Source of the DNA: JBPBQZ01 sp050955105
GTDB lineage: Bacteria > Pseudomonadota > Gammaproteobacteria > Burkholderiales > Burkholderiaceae
NCBI GenBank assembly: GCA_050955105.1
Contig: JBPBQZ010000036.1
Location: forward strand, 1 to 51,883
Length of the DNA stretch: 51,883 nt
Direction of reading: 5' to 3'
The stretch's first letter is position 1. The number at the start of each line of letters is the position of its first letter. A program made the position numbers and the translations under genes. This document shows, one piece after another, positions 17,732-27,416 of the stretch. A model generated the notes under the pieces. The model saw nothing but the letters and a program-made list of their open reading frames with translations. It made no database searches and had not been told where the DNA came from.

Positions 17732-18313
17732 TTATTCTCCCGGCTGACCCGGCTGACCCGGCTGACCCGGCTGACCCGGCTGACCCGGCTGACCCGGCTG
17801 ACCCGGCTGACCCGGCTGACCCGGCTGACCCGGCTGACCCGGCTGACCCAATTGGCCGGCGCGAGCGTTCTTCGGCCGTTGTAGCGCCTCCGCCAGTCGT
17901 AACCGCTCCGCAGGCGTGAGCGTTGCCACAAAATCCGCCACAGTCCCCTCGACGCGCGTGCGTAGCCCGACATCGGCCTCGCGCGTCCGGGCAAGTGCGG
18001 CATCGAGTGCGCCGCGGTCGAAATCAGGCGCGGTGAGGGCCCGGATTACGTCGAGGCGTCCCATGCGCGCGCTGACGGCAAGTGGCCGGTTGTCGCGGCG
18101 CGTTTCGCGCAGCGCGCGGCGCAGCGTCTTCTGACGCTCCACCGACAATTCCGCTGCGGCGAACTGCAGGCCACGCTGCTGTTGCGCGACCACCTGCGCT
18201 TGCTGCCGCGTGACCCACCGATAGCCGCCGCCCGCGATGGTGCCGATCAGAAAAACGTTGAGCGCCAGCGAGATCACCAGCACTGCGGAAAATCGCGTGG
18301 AGGGCCGGTTCAT
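17732..18313 (-). CDS. Anchored periplasmic heavy-metal sensor, CnrX-like
   Basis: A 193-residue protein with one N-terminal membrane anchor (about 9-29) and a periplasmic helical hairpin domain (about 40-150) of the Metal_resist/CnrX/CpxP type. The C-terminus is an unusual run of twelve Gly-Gln-Pro triplets, encoded by perfect 9-bp repeats, ending in Gly-Glu. It overlaps the upstream membrane protein gene by ATGA and lies in an operon with an ECF sigma factor, the same triad as CnrY-X-H for nickel/cobalt sensing. The sensing role is by analogy. The CnrX-type histidine ligands are not obvious, so the signal may differ. Confidence 0.8.
   Translation of the reverse strand: MNRPSTRFSAVLVISLALNVFLIGTIAGGGYRWVTRQQAQVVAQQQRGLQFAAAELSVERQKTLRRALRETRRDNRPLAVSARMGRLDVIRALTAPDFDRGALDAALARTREADVGLRTRVEGTVADFVATLTPAERLRLAEALQRPKNARAGQLGQPGQPGQPGQPGQPGQPGQPGQPGQPGQPGQPGQPGE
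17742..17849. repeat. Twelve-copy 9-bp tandem repeat
   Basis: The unit GGCTGACCC is repeated twelve times without a mismatch by eye. On the minus strand it encodes (Gly-Gln-Pro)12 at the end of the CnrX-like protein. Because the unit is a multiple of three, gain or loss of copies changes length but not frame. The identical codons indicate recent expansion by slippage. Confidence 0.95.
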
Positions 18314-18765
18314 TCATCGCTCCCATCGGATGCTGTGGGATTGCCGAACGCGGTGTCGCCGCCGCCTTGGTCGAAGACGGTCGACGGCGCGACTGTATGC
18401 CCGGATCCGGCCAGCGGCGCGGTCAGCGAGATGGCCATGACGCCGGCGGCGATGCCGGCAGCGCCTACCCCGACGAAACCCGCGCCGGAGAGCCACCAGC
18501 GCGGGCGTTTCCAGGCGGCCGCGCGGCGCCGTGGAGCGCGAGACGGCGCGGCATCCAGAATCTGTCGTACCAGGTCGCGCTCGGTGTCGGGCACTACGTG
18601 CGCAGACAGATAGCTGTCGAGCGCCCGTGCGTCGGCGAGCGCGGCGAGTGCTTCCGTATCGCCACGCGCGAGCAGCGCTTCGGCATCGGAGCGCTCCGCT
18701 GCGGGCCAGCGTGCGGGGGTCGCGCCATATGCGTCAATAAGTTGACGAAACCGTTCGGGTGTCAT
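18310..18765 (-). CDS. Single-pass membrane protein, probable anti-sigma factor
   Basis: A 151-residue protein: a cytosolic N-terminal ~85 residues (starting MTPERFRQLIDAYGATPARWP, a pattern seen in uncharacterised proteins beside ECF sigma factors), one membrane helix at about 91-117 and a short periplasmic tail. Topology and position between sigma factor and periplasmic sensor fit a CnrY-like anti-sigma factor, though no zinc HxxxCxxC motif is present. It overlaps both neighbours by ATGA, indicating stoichiometric synthesis. Function is inference. Confidence 0.75.
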   Translation of the reverse strand: MTPERFRQLIDAYGATPARWPAAERSDAEALLARGDTEALAALADARALDSYLSAHVVPDTERDLVRQILDAAPSRAPRRRAAAWKRPRWWLSGAGFVGVGAAGIAAGVMAISLTAPLAGSGHTVAPSTVFDQGGGDTAFGNPTASDGSDE

Positions 18766-19337
18766 TGGCGATCCTTTTCGTGGGCGGGCGCGGCGCGCTC
18801 AGCGGTGAGATGGCCGCGCAAGCTGCGACGTGCGCGCGCAAGTAAGCTTTCCAACGCGTCGACGCTGATGCCCATCAGCCCGGCGGCTTCAACGTTCGAT
18901 AGTTCCTGGTAGTACTGCAATACCAGCGCTTCGCGTTGTCGCGCGGGTAAGGCCGCGAGCGCGGCGGTGATGCGATGGTTGCGGGCGGTCTGGTCGAGTT
19001 GTTCGTCGAGCGTGGGCGCCTGGTCGATCGATTCGGGCGCATCGTCGACGGAGACGGTGTTTTGGCGGCGACGCAGCCGGTCATAACAAAGGTTGAGCGT
19101 AACGCGATGCAGCCACGTATCGAAGTGTGCCTGCTCGGGCTGCCAATCGGCGGCATGTTTCCAGATCCGCATGAAAACTTCCTGTGTGACGTCGCGGGCT
19201 TCGTCGCTCTCGCCAAGCATGCGCGTGGCGAGAGCGAGCAGACGCGGCAGCTTAGCTGCGACCATCTCGCGAATGGCTGCCGGGTCTTGCTCGCCAACGC
19301 GTGCCAGCAAGTCCGTGTCCGGATCTTCTTGTCTCAA
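18762..19337 (-). CDS. ECF-family RNA polymerase sigma factor
   Basis: An ECF sigma factor of about 191 residues. Region 2 contains ATRMLGESDEARDVTQEVFMRIW and WQPEQAHFDTWLHRVTLNLCYD; region 4 contains the LPARQREALVLQYY helix and a helix-turn-helix with LSNVEAAGLMGISVDALESLLARARRSL. Only TTG starts are available; I give 19337 from family alignment. The frame stays open to a TTG at 19415 directly after the stop of the small lipoprotein gene (217 residues), but that extension contains a hairpin (19381-19399) and no family similarity. It overlaps the anti-sigma-like gene by ATGA. Confidence 0.88.
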   Translation of the reverse strand: MRQEDPDTDLLARVGEQDPAAIREMVAAKLPRLLALATRMLGESDEARDVTQEVFMRIWKHAADWQPEQAHFDTWLHRVTLNLCYDRLRRRQNTVSVDDAPESIDQAPTLDEQLDQTARNHRITAALAALPARQREALVLQYYQELSNVEAAGLMGISVDALESLLARARRSLRGHLTAERAAPAHEKDRQ

Positions 19338-19415
19338 TATGAGGGGTCTCGTTGCACCGGTTGTATCGGCGGCCCAAAGGCCCGAGCGCAGGGCTCGGGG
19401 CGGCGCTTCGGGCAA

Positions 19416-19520
19416 TCAATAGACAACGACCGGCCTCACGCGCACGGGATGCACCGGATAGACGACGCATCCGGTCAGCGTCGCGGCCGCCAGCAAAAAT
19501 ATCAATAAAGTCTTCCACAT
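19416..19520 (-). CDS. Small lipoprotein
   Basis: This 34-residue frame begins MWKTLLIFLLAAATLTGC: a lysine, a hydrophobic stretch and a perfect lipobox LTGC, then about 16 residues rich in valine, proline and arginine. It resembles the tiny entericidin-like or peptidoglycan-linked lipoproteins but matches none I can name. The ribosome site is weak (AGGTG, about 10 bases before). Its TGA abuts an in-frame TTG of the sigma gene. It lies 47 bases after the WXXGXW gene and may be cotranscribed. Confidence 0.62.
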   Translation of the reverse strand: MWKTLLIFLLAAATLTGCVVYPVHPVRVRPVVVY

Positions 19521-19567
19521 GATTGTGCACCTGGTAATTGCGATGAGTGAGGGCGTGGGCTGCGGCG

Positions 19568-19867
19568 TTACGGTGCCCAGTGGCCTTCCACCCAGAACCA
19601 GTTCGGTCCGCGGCGAGCCCAGTGACCGGGCGCCCAGTGATAGCCGACGCGAACCGGGCGCCAGTGTCCAGGGCGCCATGCGTAGCCCCGGCCACGCCAC
19701 CCCCAATGTCCGCCATCCCAGATATAGCCGGGGCGCGCGGCGGGCACGACTTCCACACGCGGCGGAGGCGGTGCGACGACCACGACCTGCGCTGACGCGA
19801 CCGTACTGGCGAAAGGGGTCAAGGCGGCGATCGCTGTGGCGATGGCGAGGCTTCTGATTGCTCTCAT
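19568..19867 (-). CDS. WXXGXW-repeat periplasmic protein
   Basis: A 99-residue exported protein with a signal peptide (cleavage expected after SAQ-preceding alanine near residue 24), a VVVVAPPPP stretch, and four tandem tryptophan-rich units (GYIWDGGHW, GYAWRPGHW, GYHWAPGHW, WFWVEGHW) of the YXWGXW/BcpO family. Function is unknown; such proteins are usually periplasmic or outer-membrane associated. GGAGATCCTC precedes the ATG at 19867. The OmpA-like protein at 38761-39777 shares the same N-terminal layout. Confidence 0.85.
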   Translation of the reverse strand: MRAIRSLAIATAIAALTPFASTVASAQVVVVAPPPPRVEVVPAARPGYIWDGGHWGWRGRGYAWRPGHWRPVRVGYHWAPGHWARRGPNWFWVEGHWAP

Positions 19868-20038
19868 GAGGATCTCCGTGAAAGGGACAGGCACCGAGCT
19901 TGGCGTCCATGCATACTTGAACGGAGCGTGAGCGGAGAATCCGTCGCCGCCACTGCGCGCTTTACATTTCTTTACAACAGCAAGGGACGGGTTCGACTCT
20001 TGCGTGATGGGATTGCTGATCGGCAGGGAGGCAGTGCG

Positions 20039-20914
20039 ATGTCCGCAATACGTGTCGGGATTTCGGGGTGGCGATATGAAGGCTGGCGCAGCGTGTTTTA
20101 TCCGAAGGGCTTGCGCCAAGCCAGCGAACTGCACTTCGCATCGCGCGCGGTGCAAAGTATCGAAATCAATGGCAGTCACTACGGCCTGCAATCGCCGGCA
20201 CGTTTTGCGCAGTGGTATGACGACTCGCCGGAGGGATTTGTCTTCGCAGTGAAGGGTCCGCGCTATCTCACGCATATGCTGCGTTTTCGGGATGAGACGG
20301 CGGTTGTGGCGACCGCCAACTTTTTCGCCTCGGGTGTGTTCGCGCTTCGCGAAAAGCTGGGGCCGTTCCTATGGCAGTTTCCGCCGTCTTATAAATTCGA
20401 TCTCGAGCAGTTCGAGTCTTTCCTGCGCTTGTTGCCGCCGGATACCGACGCGGCCACCGCGTTCGCCAGCCAGCATGATGCACGCGTGAAGTCACCACTG
20501 ATAACCGCCGATAAGCAGCGACGACTACGCCACGCGGTGGAGATCAGACACGACAGTTTTCGTGCTCCAGCTTTTGTGGCCTTGCTGAAGCGGTATGGCG
20601 TGGCGTTGGTGATTTCGGATAGTACTGAGAAGTGGCCACATGTCGAAGATGTGACGGCCGACTTTCTCTATATGCGCTTGCACGGTACGCAGACCCGCTA
20701 CGCGGGAGAGTATTCCGACGTTGCCCTCGATGGATGGGCAAGGCGCATACAGACGTGGGCGGCTGGCGGTCAGCCCGATGACGCGCAGCTTATTGTCGAT
20801 AACGCACGCGTCAAGCGTCAGAAGCGGGACGTGTTCTGCTATTTCGATAACGACGTCAAAGTGCAAGCACCGTTCGATGCCAAGCGCTTGATCGAGCGAC
20901 TACGCGGCGAGTAA
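20039..20914 (+). CDS. DUF72 domain protein, YecE-like
   Basis: A 291-residue TIM-barrel-like DUF72 protein. The family start IRVGISGWRYxGWR is at residues 4-17, followed by FYPKGL, the EINGSHYGLQ segment, the LGPFLWQFPP strand, the HAVEIRHDSF motif and a late YMRLHG strand and YFDND. Biochemical role is not known. GGGAGG precedes the ATG at 20039; an upstream in-frame extension lacks family similarity. It is divergent from the WXXGXW gene and convergent with kdpE. Confidence 0.92.
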   Translation: MSAIRVGISGWRYEGWRSVFYPKGLRQASELHFASRAVQSIEINGSHYGLQSPARFAQWYDDSPEGFVFAVKGPRYLTHMLRFRDETAVVATANFFASGVFALREKLGPFLWQFPPSYKFDLEQFESFLRLLPPDTDAATAFASQHDARVKSPLITADKQRRLRHAVEIRHDSFRAPAFVALLKRYGVALVISDSTEKWPHVEDVTADFLYMRLHGTQTRYAGEYSDVALDGWARRIQTWAAGGQPDDAQLIVDNARVKRQKRDVFCYFDNDVKVQAPFDAKRLIERLRGE

Positions 20915-20952
20915 GCGCTTCGGGTGTTTTTAAGATGATTCGGTGCCGATGG

Positions 20953-21651
20953 CTATTCCGCACCTTCAAGCCGGTAGCCCACGCCTGTCTCGGTGACAAG
21001 ATGCACGGGCTGAGCAGGATCCTGTTCCAGCTTCTGCCGCAAATGCCCCATGTGGATTCGCAGGTAATGTCCGTCTTCGACGTGTGACGGCCCCCACACT
21101 TCCTGCAGCAATTGACGATGGGTGAGCACTCGGCCGGCATGGTGGACAAGCAATGCCAACAGCCGGTATTCGATGGGCGTGAGGTGTACCGGCTGGTTCG
21201 CGTGCGTAACGCGGCGTGCCGCCAGGTCGACGCTGGTCATCCCGAAATGAACGGTAGAGGTTTCGTTGCGGTCGGTGCGCGCCGCGCGTCGTAGTTGCGC
21301 GCGAATCCTGGCAAGCAGTTCGGACACACCGAACGGTTTGGTCAGGTAGTCGTCGGCGCCGGCATCGAGCGCGTTGACTTTGTCGCGTTCTCCGCTGCGG
21401 GCGGATAGTACGATCACTGGTACTTTGCTCCAGCTACGCAGCGTGCTGATGACTTCCACGCCATCCATGTCGGGGAGGCCGAGGTCGACGATGACGAGGT
21501 CGGGTTTTCGCGTACTGATTTCGTGCAGGCCAGCGCGACCTGTTTCGGCTTCCCATACTGTCATGGCGTGCGCATCGAGCGTAGTGCGTACGAAGCGCCG
21601 TATCTGCTTGTCGTCTTCGATGACGACGATGTGGGTCTTTGGCACGCTCAT
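20953..21651 (-). CDS. kdpE: KdpE response regulator
   Basis: A 232-residue OmpR/PhoB-type regulator of potassium-uptake genes. The receiver has acidic D13/D14, phospho-acceptor D56 (in VIVDLGLPDMDG) and the LTKPF lysine; the C-terminal winged helix has the TPIEYRLLALLVHHAGRVLTHRQLL recognition region and VGYRL end. It overlaps kdpD by ATGA, so kinase and regulator are coupled. It is the last gene of the kdp operon and should activate the promoter at about 29420-29530. Confidence 0.96.
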   Translation of the reverse strand: MSVPKTHIVVIEDDKQIRRFVRTTLDAHAMTVWEAETGRAGLHEISTRKPDLVIVDLGLPDMDGVEVISTLRSWSKVPVIVLSARSGERDKVNALDAGADDYLTKPFGVSELLARIRAQLRRAARTDRNETSTVHFGMTSVDLAARRVTHANQPVHLTPIEYRLLALLVHHAGRVLTHRQLLQEVWGPSHVEDGHYLRIHMGHLRQKLEQDPAQPVHLVTETGVGYRLEGAE

Positions 21652-24527
21652 CGCGAATCCTTGCTGCGGTCTGCAGCGATGTTACCCGACGGGTCACCCG
21701 GCACATCGTTCGGCAAGTTGCTCGATGAACCGCTCCATAAGTCGTCGGTGGGCTCTTCCGGCGCTTCGGCTGGCGGCGCGTCGTCGGCCGGCAGCATGAA
21801 CCAAAAGCGCGCACCGATCACGGCACCGTCCGCGCCCAGCCGGTTTTCGGCGCCGATGCGTCCTTCGTGTGCGTCCATGATGGCCTGGCAAATGGCGAGG
21901 CCCAGCCCCATGCCCGGTTTGTTTGATTCCTTTTCGCCGCGCGTGAACTTGTCGAACAGGCTGGCGCCGACGCCGCTCGGCAATCCCGCTCCGTTGTCGT
22001 CGATGCTTATCTTGATAAAGCGGTGCTCGCCATCGTGGGCGACAGCGGCCTCGATTGCCAGCGCGGCGCCAGCGGGCGTGTATTTGGCGGCATTCTCAAG
22101 CAGGTTGGAAAACAAATGCTCCATCAACACGGGGTCGAGTTGCACTAACGGCAAGCTTGGCGGCAGATGGACTTGTACCTTGCGAACCCCCAAGGTGCGG
22201 CGACAGGCGGCCAACGCTGCACCGACGACTTCTTCCATCGAAGACCACTGACGATTCAGACGCACACCGCCGGCTTGCAAGCGCGCCATGTCGAGCAGGT
22301 TCGTTACCAACCCGGTCATACGGAGTGCTTCTTCATGGATGGCCGCACTGAGTTCTCGTGTGGCTTGCAAAGCCTGTTCTTGCGGGGCTTCAAGTTCTGC
22401 CAACATCGACGCCAAGCCCACGATGGAGGTCAAGGGCGTGCGCAAATCATGTGAGATCGCCGACAGCAGCGAATTGCGTAAACGCTCGGATTCCATATTG
22501 ACCAGCGCATCCTGCGCTATGTCGACGTAGTGCACGCGTTCGAGTGCCAGCGCGATCTGCGCAGCAAAAGTATTCATGGTTTGCTGCTGCTCGGGCGACA
22601 GCTCGTCGCTGGGATGATCGGTTGCCAAGGCCAATACGCCGCGTGTGCGCATCGGCGCCTTCAGCGGCAGGTAGACGGCGGAGCTGCCGGGCAATGTAGC
22701 GGTGCCGTGTCCGGCAATTTCCTGTCGATCATAGACCCATTGCGCGACATCGAAATCGATGTCGGCTTGCGTCAAGCCGACGCCAGGATCGTTATCGTCG
22801 ATGCTGCGGCGCATGCGCTCGGCGCTATCGGGCAACAAGATGGCGACGCGGGCCTGGAACACTTCGCTGACGTGTCGCCTGCCTATCTCGATAATCTGCG
22901 CGGTGCTCAGCGCCGCGCCCAGTTCGCGGGCCATCGCATACATCACGCCGGTGCGACGTTCGCGGGACGCAGCAAGTCGTGCCTGGCGACGCAGACTGTA
23001 GGTGAGGTGGCTGATGGTGAGCGAAGTCAGCAGCATGACTGCGAATGTCAGCAGGTATTGCGAATCCGATACCGTGAGGGATAGCCGGGGTGGTACGAAA
23101 AAGAAGTCGAAGGCCGCAACGCTCAGCAAGGCGAGTACCGCGCCGGGGCCGCGCCCGAGCCGCGCTGACGCGAAGATAACGCCGAGCAGATACAACATGA
23201 CCAGGTTGGACAGGTCAATGTGATCGAGCAGTACGCTCGCAATGCCGGTGATGCCCGCGGCGATCGCTACGGCGATTGCGTAAGCGCTCGGCGCCGAGGA
23301 TTGATCGCGGTTATAGGCATCGAGGAAGCGTGTACCAAAAAGACCCCGCGCCCGCGTCTCGGTGCGCATTGCCGCGCTGGCTTGAGCGGCATCGTTGCGC
23401 CCGGCGATCAGCGTGACGTCGATATCGTGCGCGCTTCGCAGCAGTGTCTGGCCGACTGACGGCTTGAGCCAGCGCCGCCATCCGGGCACACTTGGCGCAC
23501 CGATCACCAATTTCGAGACGTTGCGCATTTGCGCGTAGGCAATCAGCGTTTGCGCCGCATCGGTACCGTTGAGCATGACGGTTTCGGCGCCTAGGTCGGC
23601 CGCCAGTCGCAATGCGTCGACGCTACGTTTGCGCGCCGCCGTCGATTGGCGCGGCGCGCCTGGCGTCTCGACGTGAACGGCAAACCACTCGGTTTTGAGG
23701 CTCGCGGCAAGCCTTGCCGCGGCGCGCACCAGCGCGGCGCTTTCAATGCCGCTGCCGATACACGCGATCAAGCGTTCGCGCGCATGCCAGATAGGCGCGA
23801 TGGCTTTGTCCGCTCGATATTCGCGCATTTGCGCGTCGACCCGATCGGCCGTGCGACGCAAGGCGAGCTCGCGCAGCGCGATCAGGTTGCCTTTGCGAAA
23901 GAAATTGCGAACTGCGTGTTCGGCCTGCTCGGGCATATAGACTTTGCCGTCGCGCAGTCGTTCGAGCAGCTCGGCGGCCGGCAGGTCGACCAGCGTGACG
24001 TCGTCGGCAAGATCGAAAACGCGGTCAGGCACGGTTTCCGAGACACGAATGCCGGTGATCTGACCGACGATGTCGTTCAGGCTTTCGAGATGCTGGACGT
24101 TGACGGTGGTGTAGACGTCGATGCCGGCGTCCAGTAATTCATGCACGTCACGCCAACGCTTCATATGGCGCGCGCCGGGTACGTTGGAGTGTGCCAGCTC
24201 GTCGACCAGTATCAATTGCGGCTTGCGTCGCAAGGCCGCATCCAGATCGAATTCCTCAAGCAGACGGCCTTGGTAGGCATGACTGCTCAGCGGCAACACT
24301 TCGAGGCCATCGAGAAGCGCCAGGGTTTCCAGTCGGCCATGCGTTTCGACGATGCCGACGAGCACGTCGACGCCTTCCGTCAGCCGCCGATGCGCGGCCT
24401 GCAACATGGCGAAGGTTTTGCCGACGCCTGCCGAGGCGCCGAAGAATATTTTGAGTTGGCCGCGCCGCGCCTGTGCCTCGTCGCGCTGGATTTTGCCGAG
24501 CAGTTCGTCGGGGTCGGGCCGTTCCAT
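21648..24527 (-). CDS. kdpD: KdpD potassium/turgor sensor kinase
   Basis: A 959-residue sensor kinase. The N-terminal KdpD domain has Walker A GASAGVGKT at 30-38 and the DELAHSNVPGARHMKRW stretch at 109-125; a universal-stress (Usp) domain spans about 252-376, known to bind c-di-AMP in some relatives. Four membrane helices follow (about 412-510), then a GAF-like domain, HisKA with H693 in ISHDLRTPLTS and an HATPase domain. The last ~45 residues are a disordered acidic/serine tail beyond the usual end. ATG at 24527 shares one base with the kdpC stop (TGATG). Confidence 0.96.
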   Translation of the reverse strand: MERPDPDELLGKIQRDEAQARRGQLKIFFGASAGVGKTFAMLQAAHRRLTEGVDVLVGIVETHGRLETLALLDGLEVLPLSSHAYQGRLLEEFDLDAALRRKPQLILVDELAHSNVPGARHMKRWRDVHELLDAGIDVYTTVNVQHLESLNDIVGQITGIRVSETVPDRVFDLADDVTLVDLPAAELLERLRDGKVYMPEQAEHAVRNFFRKGNLIALRELALRRTADRVDAQMREYRADKAIAPIWHARERLIACIGSGIESAALVRAAARLAASLKTEWFAVHVETPGAPRQSTAARKRSVDALRLAADLGAETVMLNGTDAAQTLIAYAQMRNVSKLVIGAPSVPGWRRWLKPSVGQTLLRSAHDIDVTLIAGRNDAAQASAAMRTETRARGLFGTRFLDAYNRDQSSAPSAYAIAVAIAAGITGIASVLLDHIDLSNLVMLYLLGVIFASARLGRGPGAVLALLSVAAFDFFFVPPRLSLTVSDSQYLLTFAVMLLTSLTISHLTYSLRRQARLAASRERRTGVMYAMARELGAALSTAQIIEIGRRHVSEVFQARVAILLPDSAERMRRSIDDNDPGVGLTQADIDFDVAQWVYDRQEIAGHGTATLPGSSAVYLPLKAPMRTRGVLALATDHPSDELSPEQQQTMNTFAAQIALALERVHYVDIAQDALVNMESERLRNSLLSAISHDLRTPLTSIVGLASMLAELEAPQEQALQATRELSAAIHEEALRMTGLVTNLLDMARLQAGGVRLNRQWSSMEEVVGAALAACRRTLGVRKVQVHLPPSLPLVQLDPVLMEHLFSNLLENAAKYTPAGAALAIEAAVAHDGEHRFIKISIDDNGAGLPSGVGASLFDKFTRGEKESNKPGMGLGLAICQAIMDAHEGRIGAENRLGADGAVIGARFWFMLPADDAPPAEAPEEPTDDLWSGSSSNLPNDVPGDPSGNIAADRSKDSR

Positions 24528-25108
24528 CAACGCGCGGGCTTGAGATCGTCAAGCGCGATATTCACTTGCAGCACGTTGACGCGTGCTTCGCCCAAGACAC
24601 CGAGCTGGCGGCCGTTGGTGTAGCGCTGGATGGTCTGCTGCACCTGGTCGATGCTGAGTTTGCGCGCACGAGCGATGCGCGGAATTTGATACGCCGCAGC
24701 GGCAGGGCTGATCTGCGGATCGAGGCCGCTGCCCGAGGACGTGACCAGGTCGACCGGTACCTCGGCGGTGTTGGACGGGTCGGCGGCGTGCAAGGCACTG
24801 AGGCGACCCCTCACTTCGTCGGCCAGCGCGGGATTGGTCGGCCCGAGGTTCGAGCCGGCGGAATCCTGCGCGTTATAGGGATTGGGCGTGGTCGCGGAGA
24901 GCCGTCCCCACAGGTATTGCGGCGCGTCGAATTGCTGGCCGATCAACTCCGAGCCGATCGCTTTGCCGTTCCGCATGATGAGGCTGCCGCTGGCCGGCTG
25001 GGAAAAGGCGGCGCGCGCCACGCCCGTAACGAGCAGCGGATAAATAAGGCCCGTCACGACCGTTAGTGCGACGAAGGTGGTGAATAGGGGACGCAGGGTG
25101 TTCTTCAT
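24527..25108 (-). CDS. kdpC: KdpC subunit of K+-transporting ATPase
   Basis: A 193-residue subunit with one N-terminal membrane helix (MKNTLRPLFTTFVAL start) and a periplasmic domain. Family segments are visible: SQPASGSLI, the LGPTNPAL stretch, and SGSGLDPQISPAAAAYQ near the middle. It stabilises the KdpFABC complex and assists nucleotide binding. I chose ATG 25108, which has AAGG upstream, over an in-frame ATG at 25144. It starts 106 bases after kdpB and its stop overlaps kdpD. Confidence 0.95.
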   Translation of the reverse strand: MKNTLRPLFTTFVALTVVTGLIYPLLVTGVARAAFSQPASGSLIMRNGKAIGSELIGQQFDAPQYLWGRLSATTPNPYNAQDSAGSNLGPTNPALADEVRGRLSALHAADPSNTAEVPVDLVTSSGSGLDPQISPAAAAYQIPRIARARKLSIDQVQQTIQRYTNGRQLGVLGEARVNVLQVNIALDDLKPAR

Positions 25109-25214
25109 TTTGAATGGACCTTTTTGCAGCGCCGGCAGCGTCATTGTCGCTCACGGAGCGGACGCGCGCGGCGCGGATGAATGCTCGAATGCGCTGATTT
25201 CAAGATGTGCCGTC

Positions 25215-27392
<2,178 letters not shown>

Positions 27393-27416
27393 GGATTCCT
27401 CTGATTCGATATTCAC

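Noticed and set aside
17742..17849. Repeat array as a possible CRISPR
   Set aside because: Units are 9 bp with no spacers and lie inside a gene.
17659..18003. Frame with repeated Val-Ser-Arg units
   Set aside because: It is the second reading frame of the 9-bp repeat and overlaps the supported sensor gene; no start site or signal.
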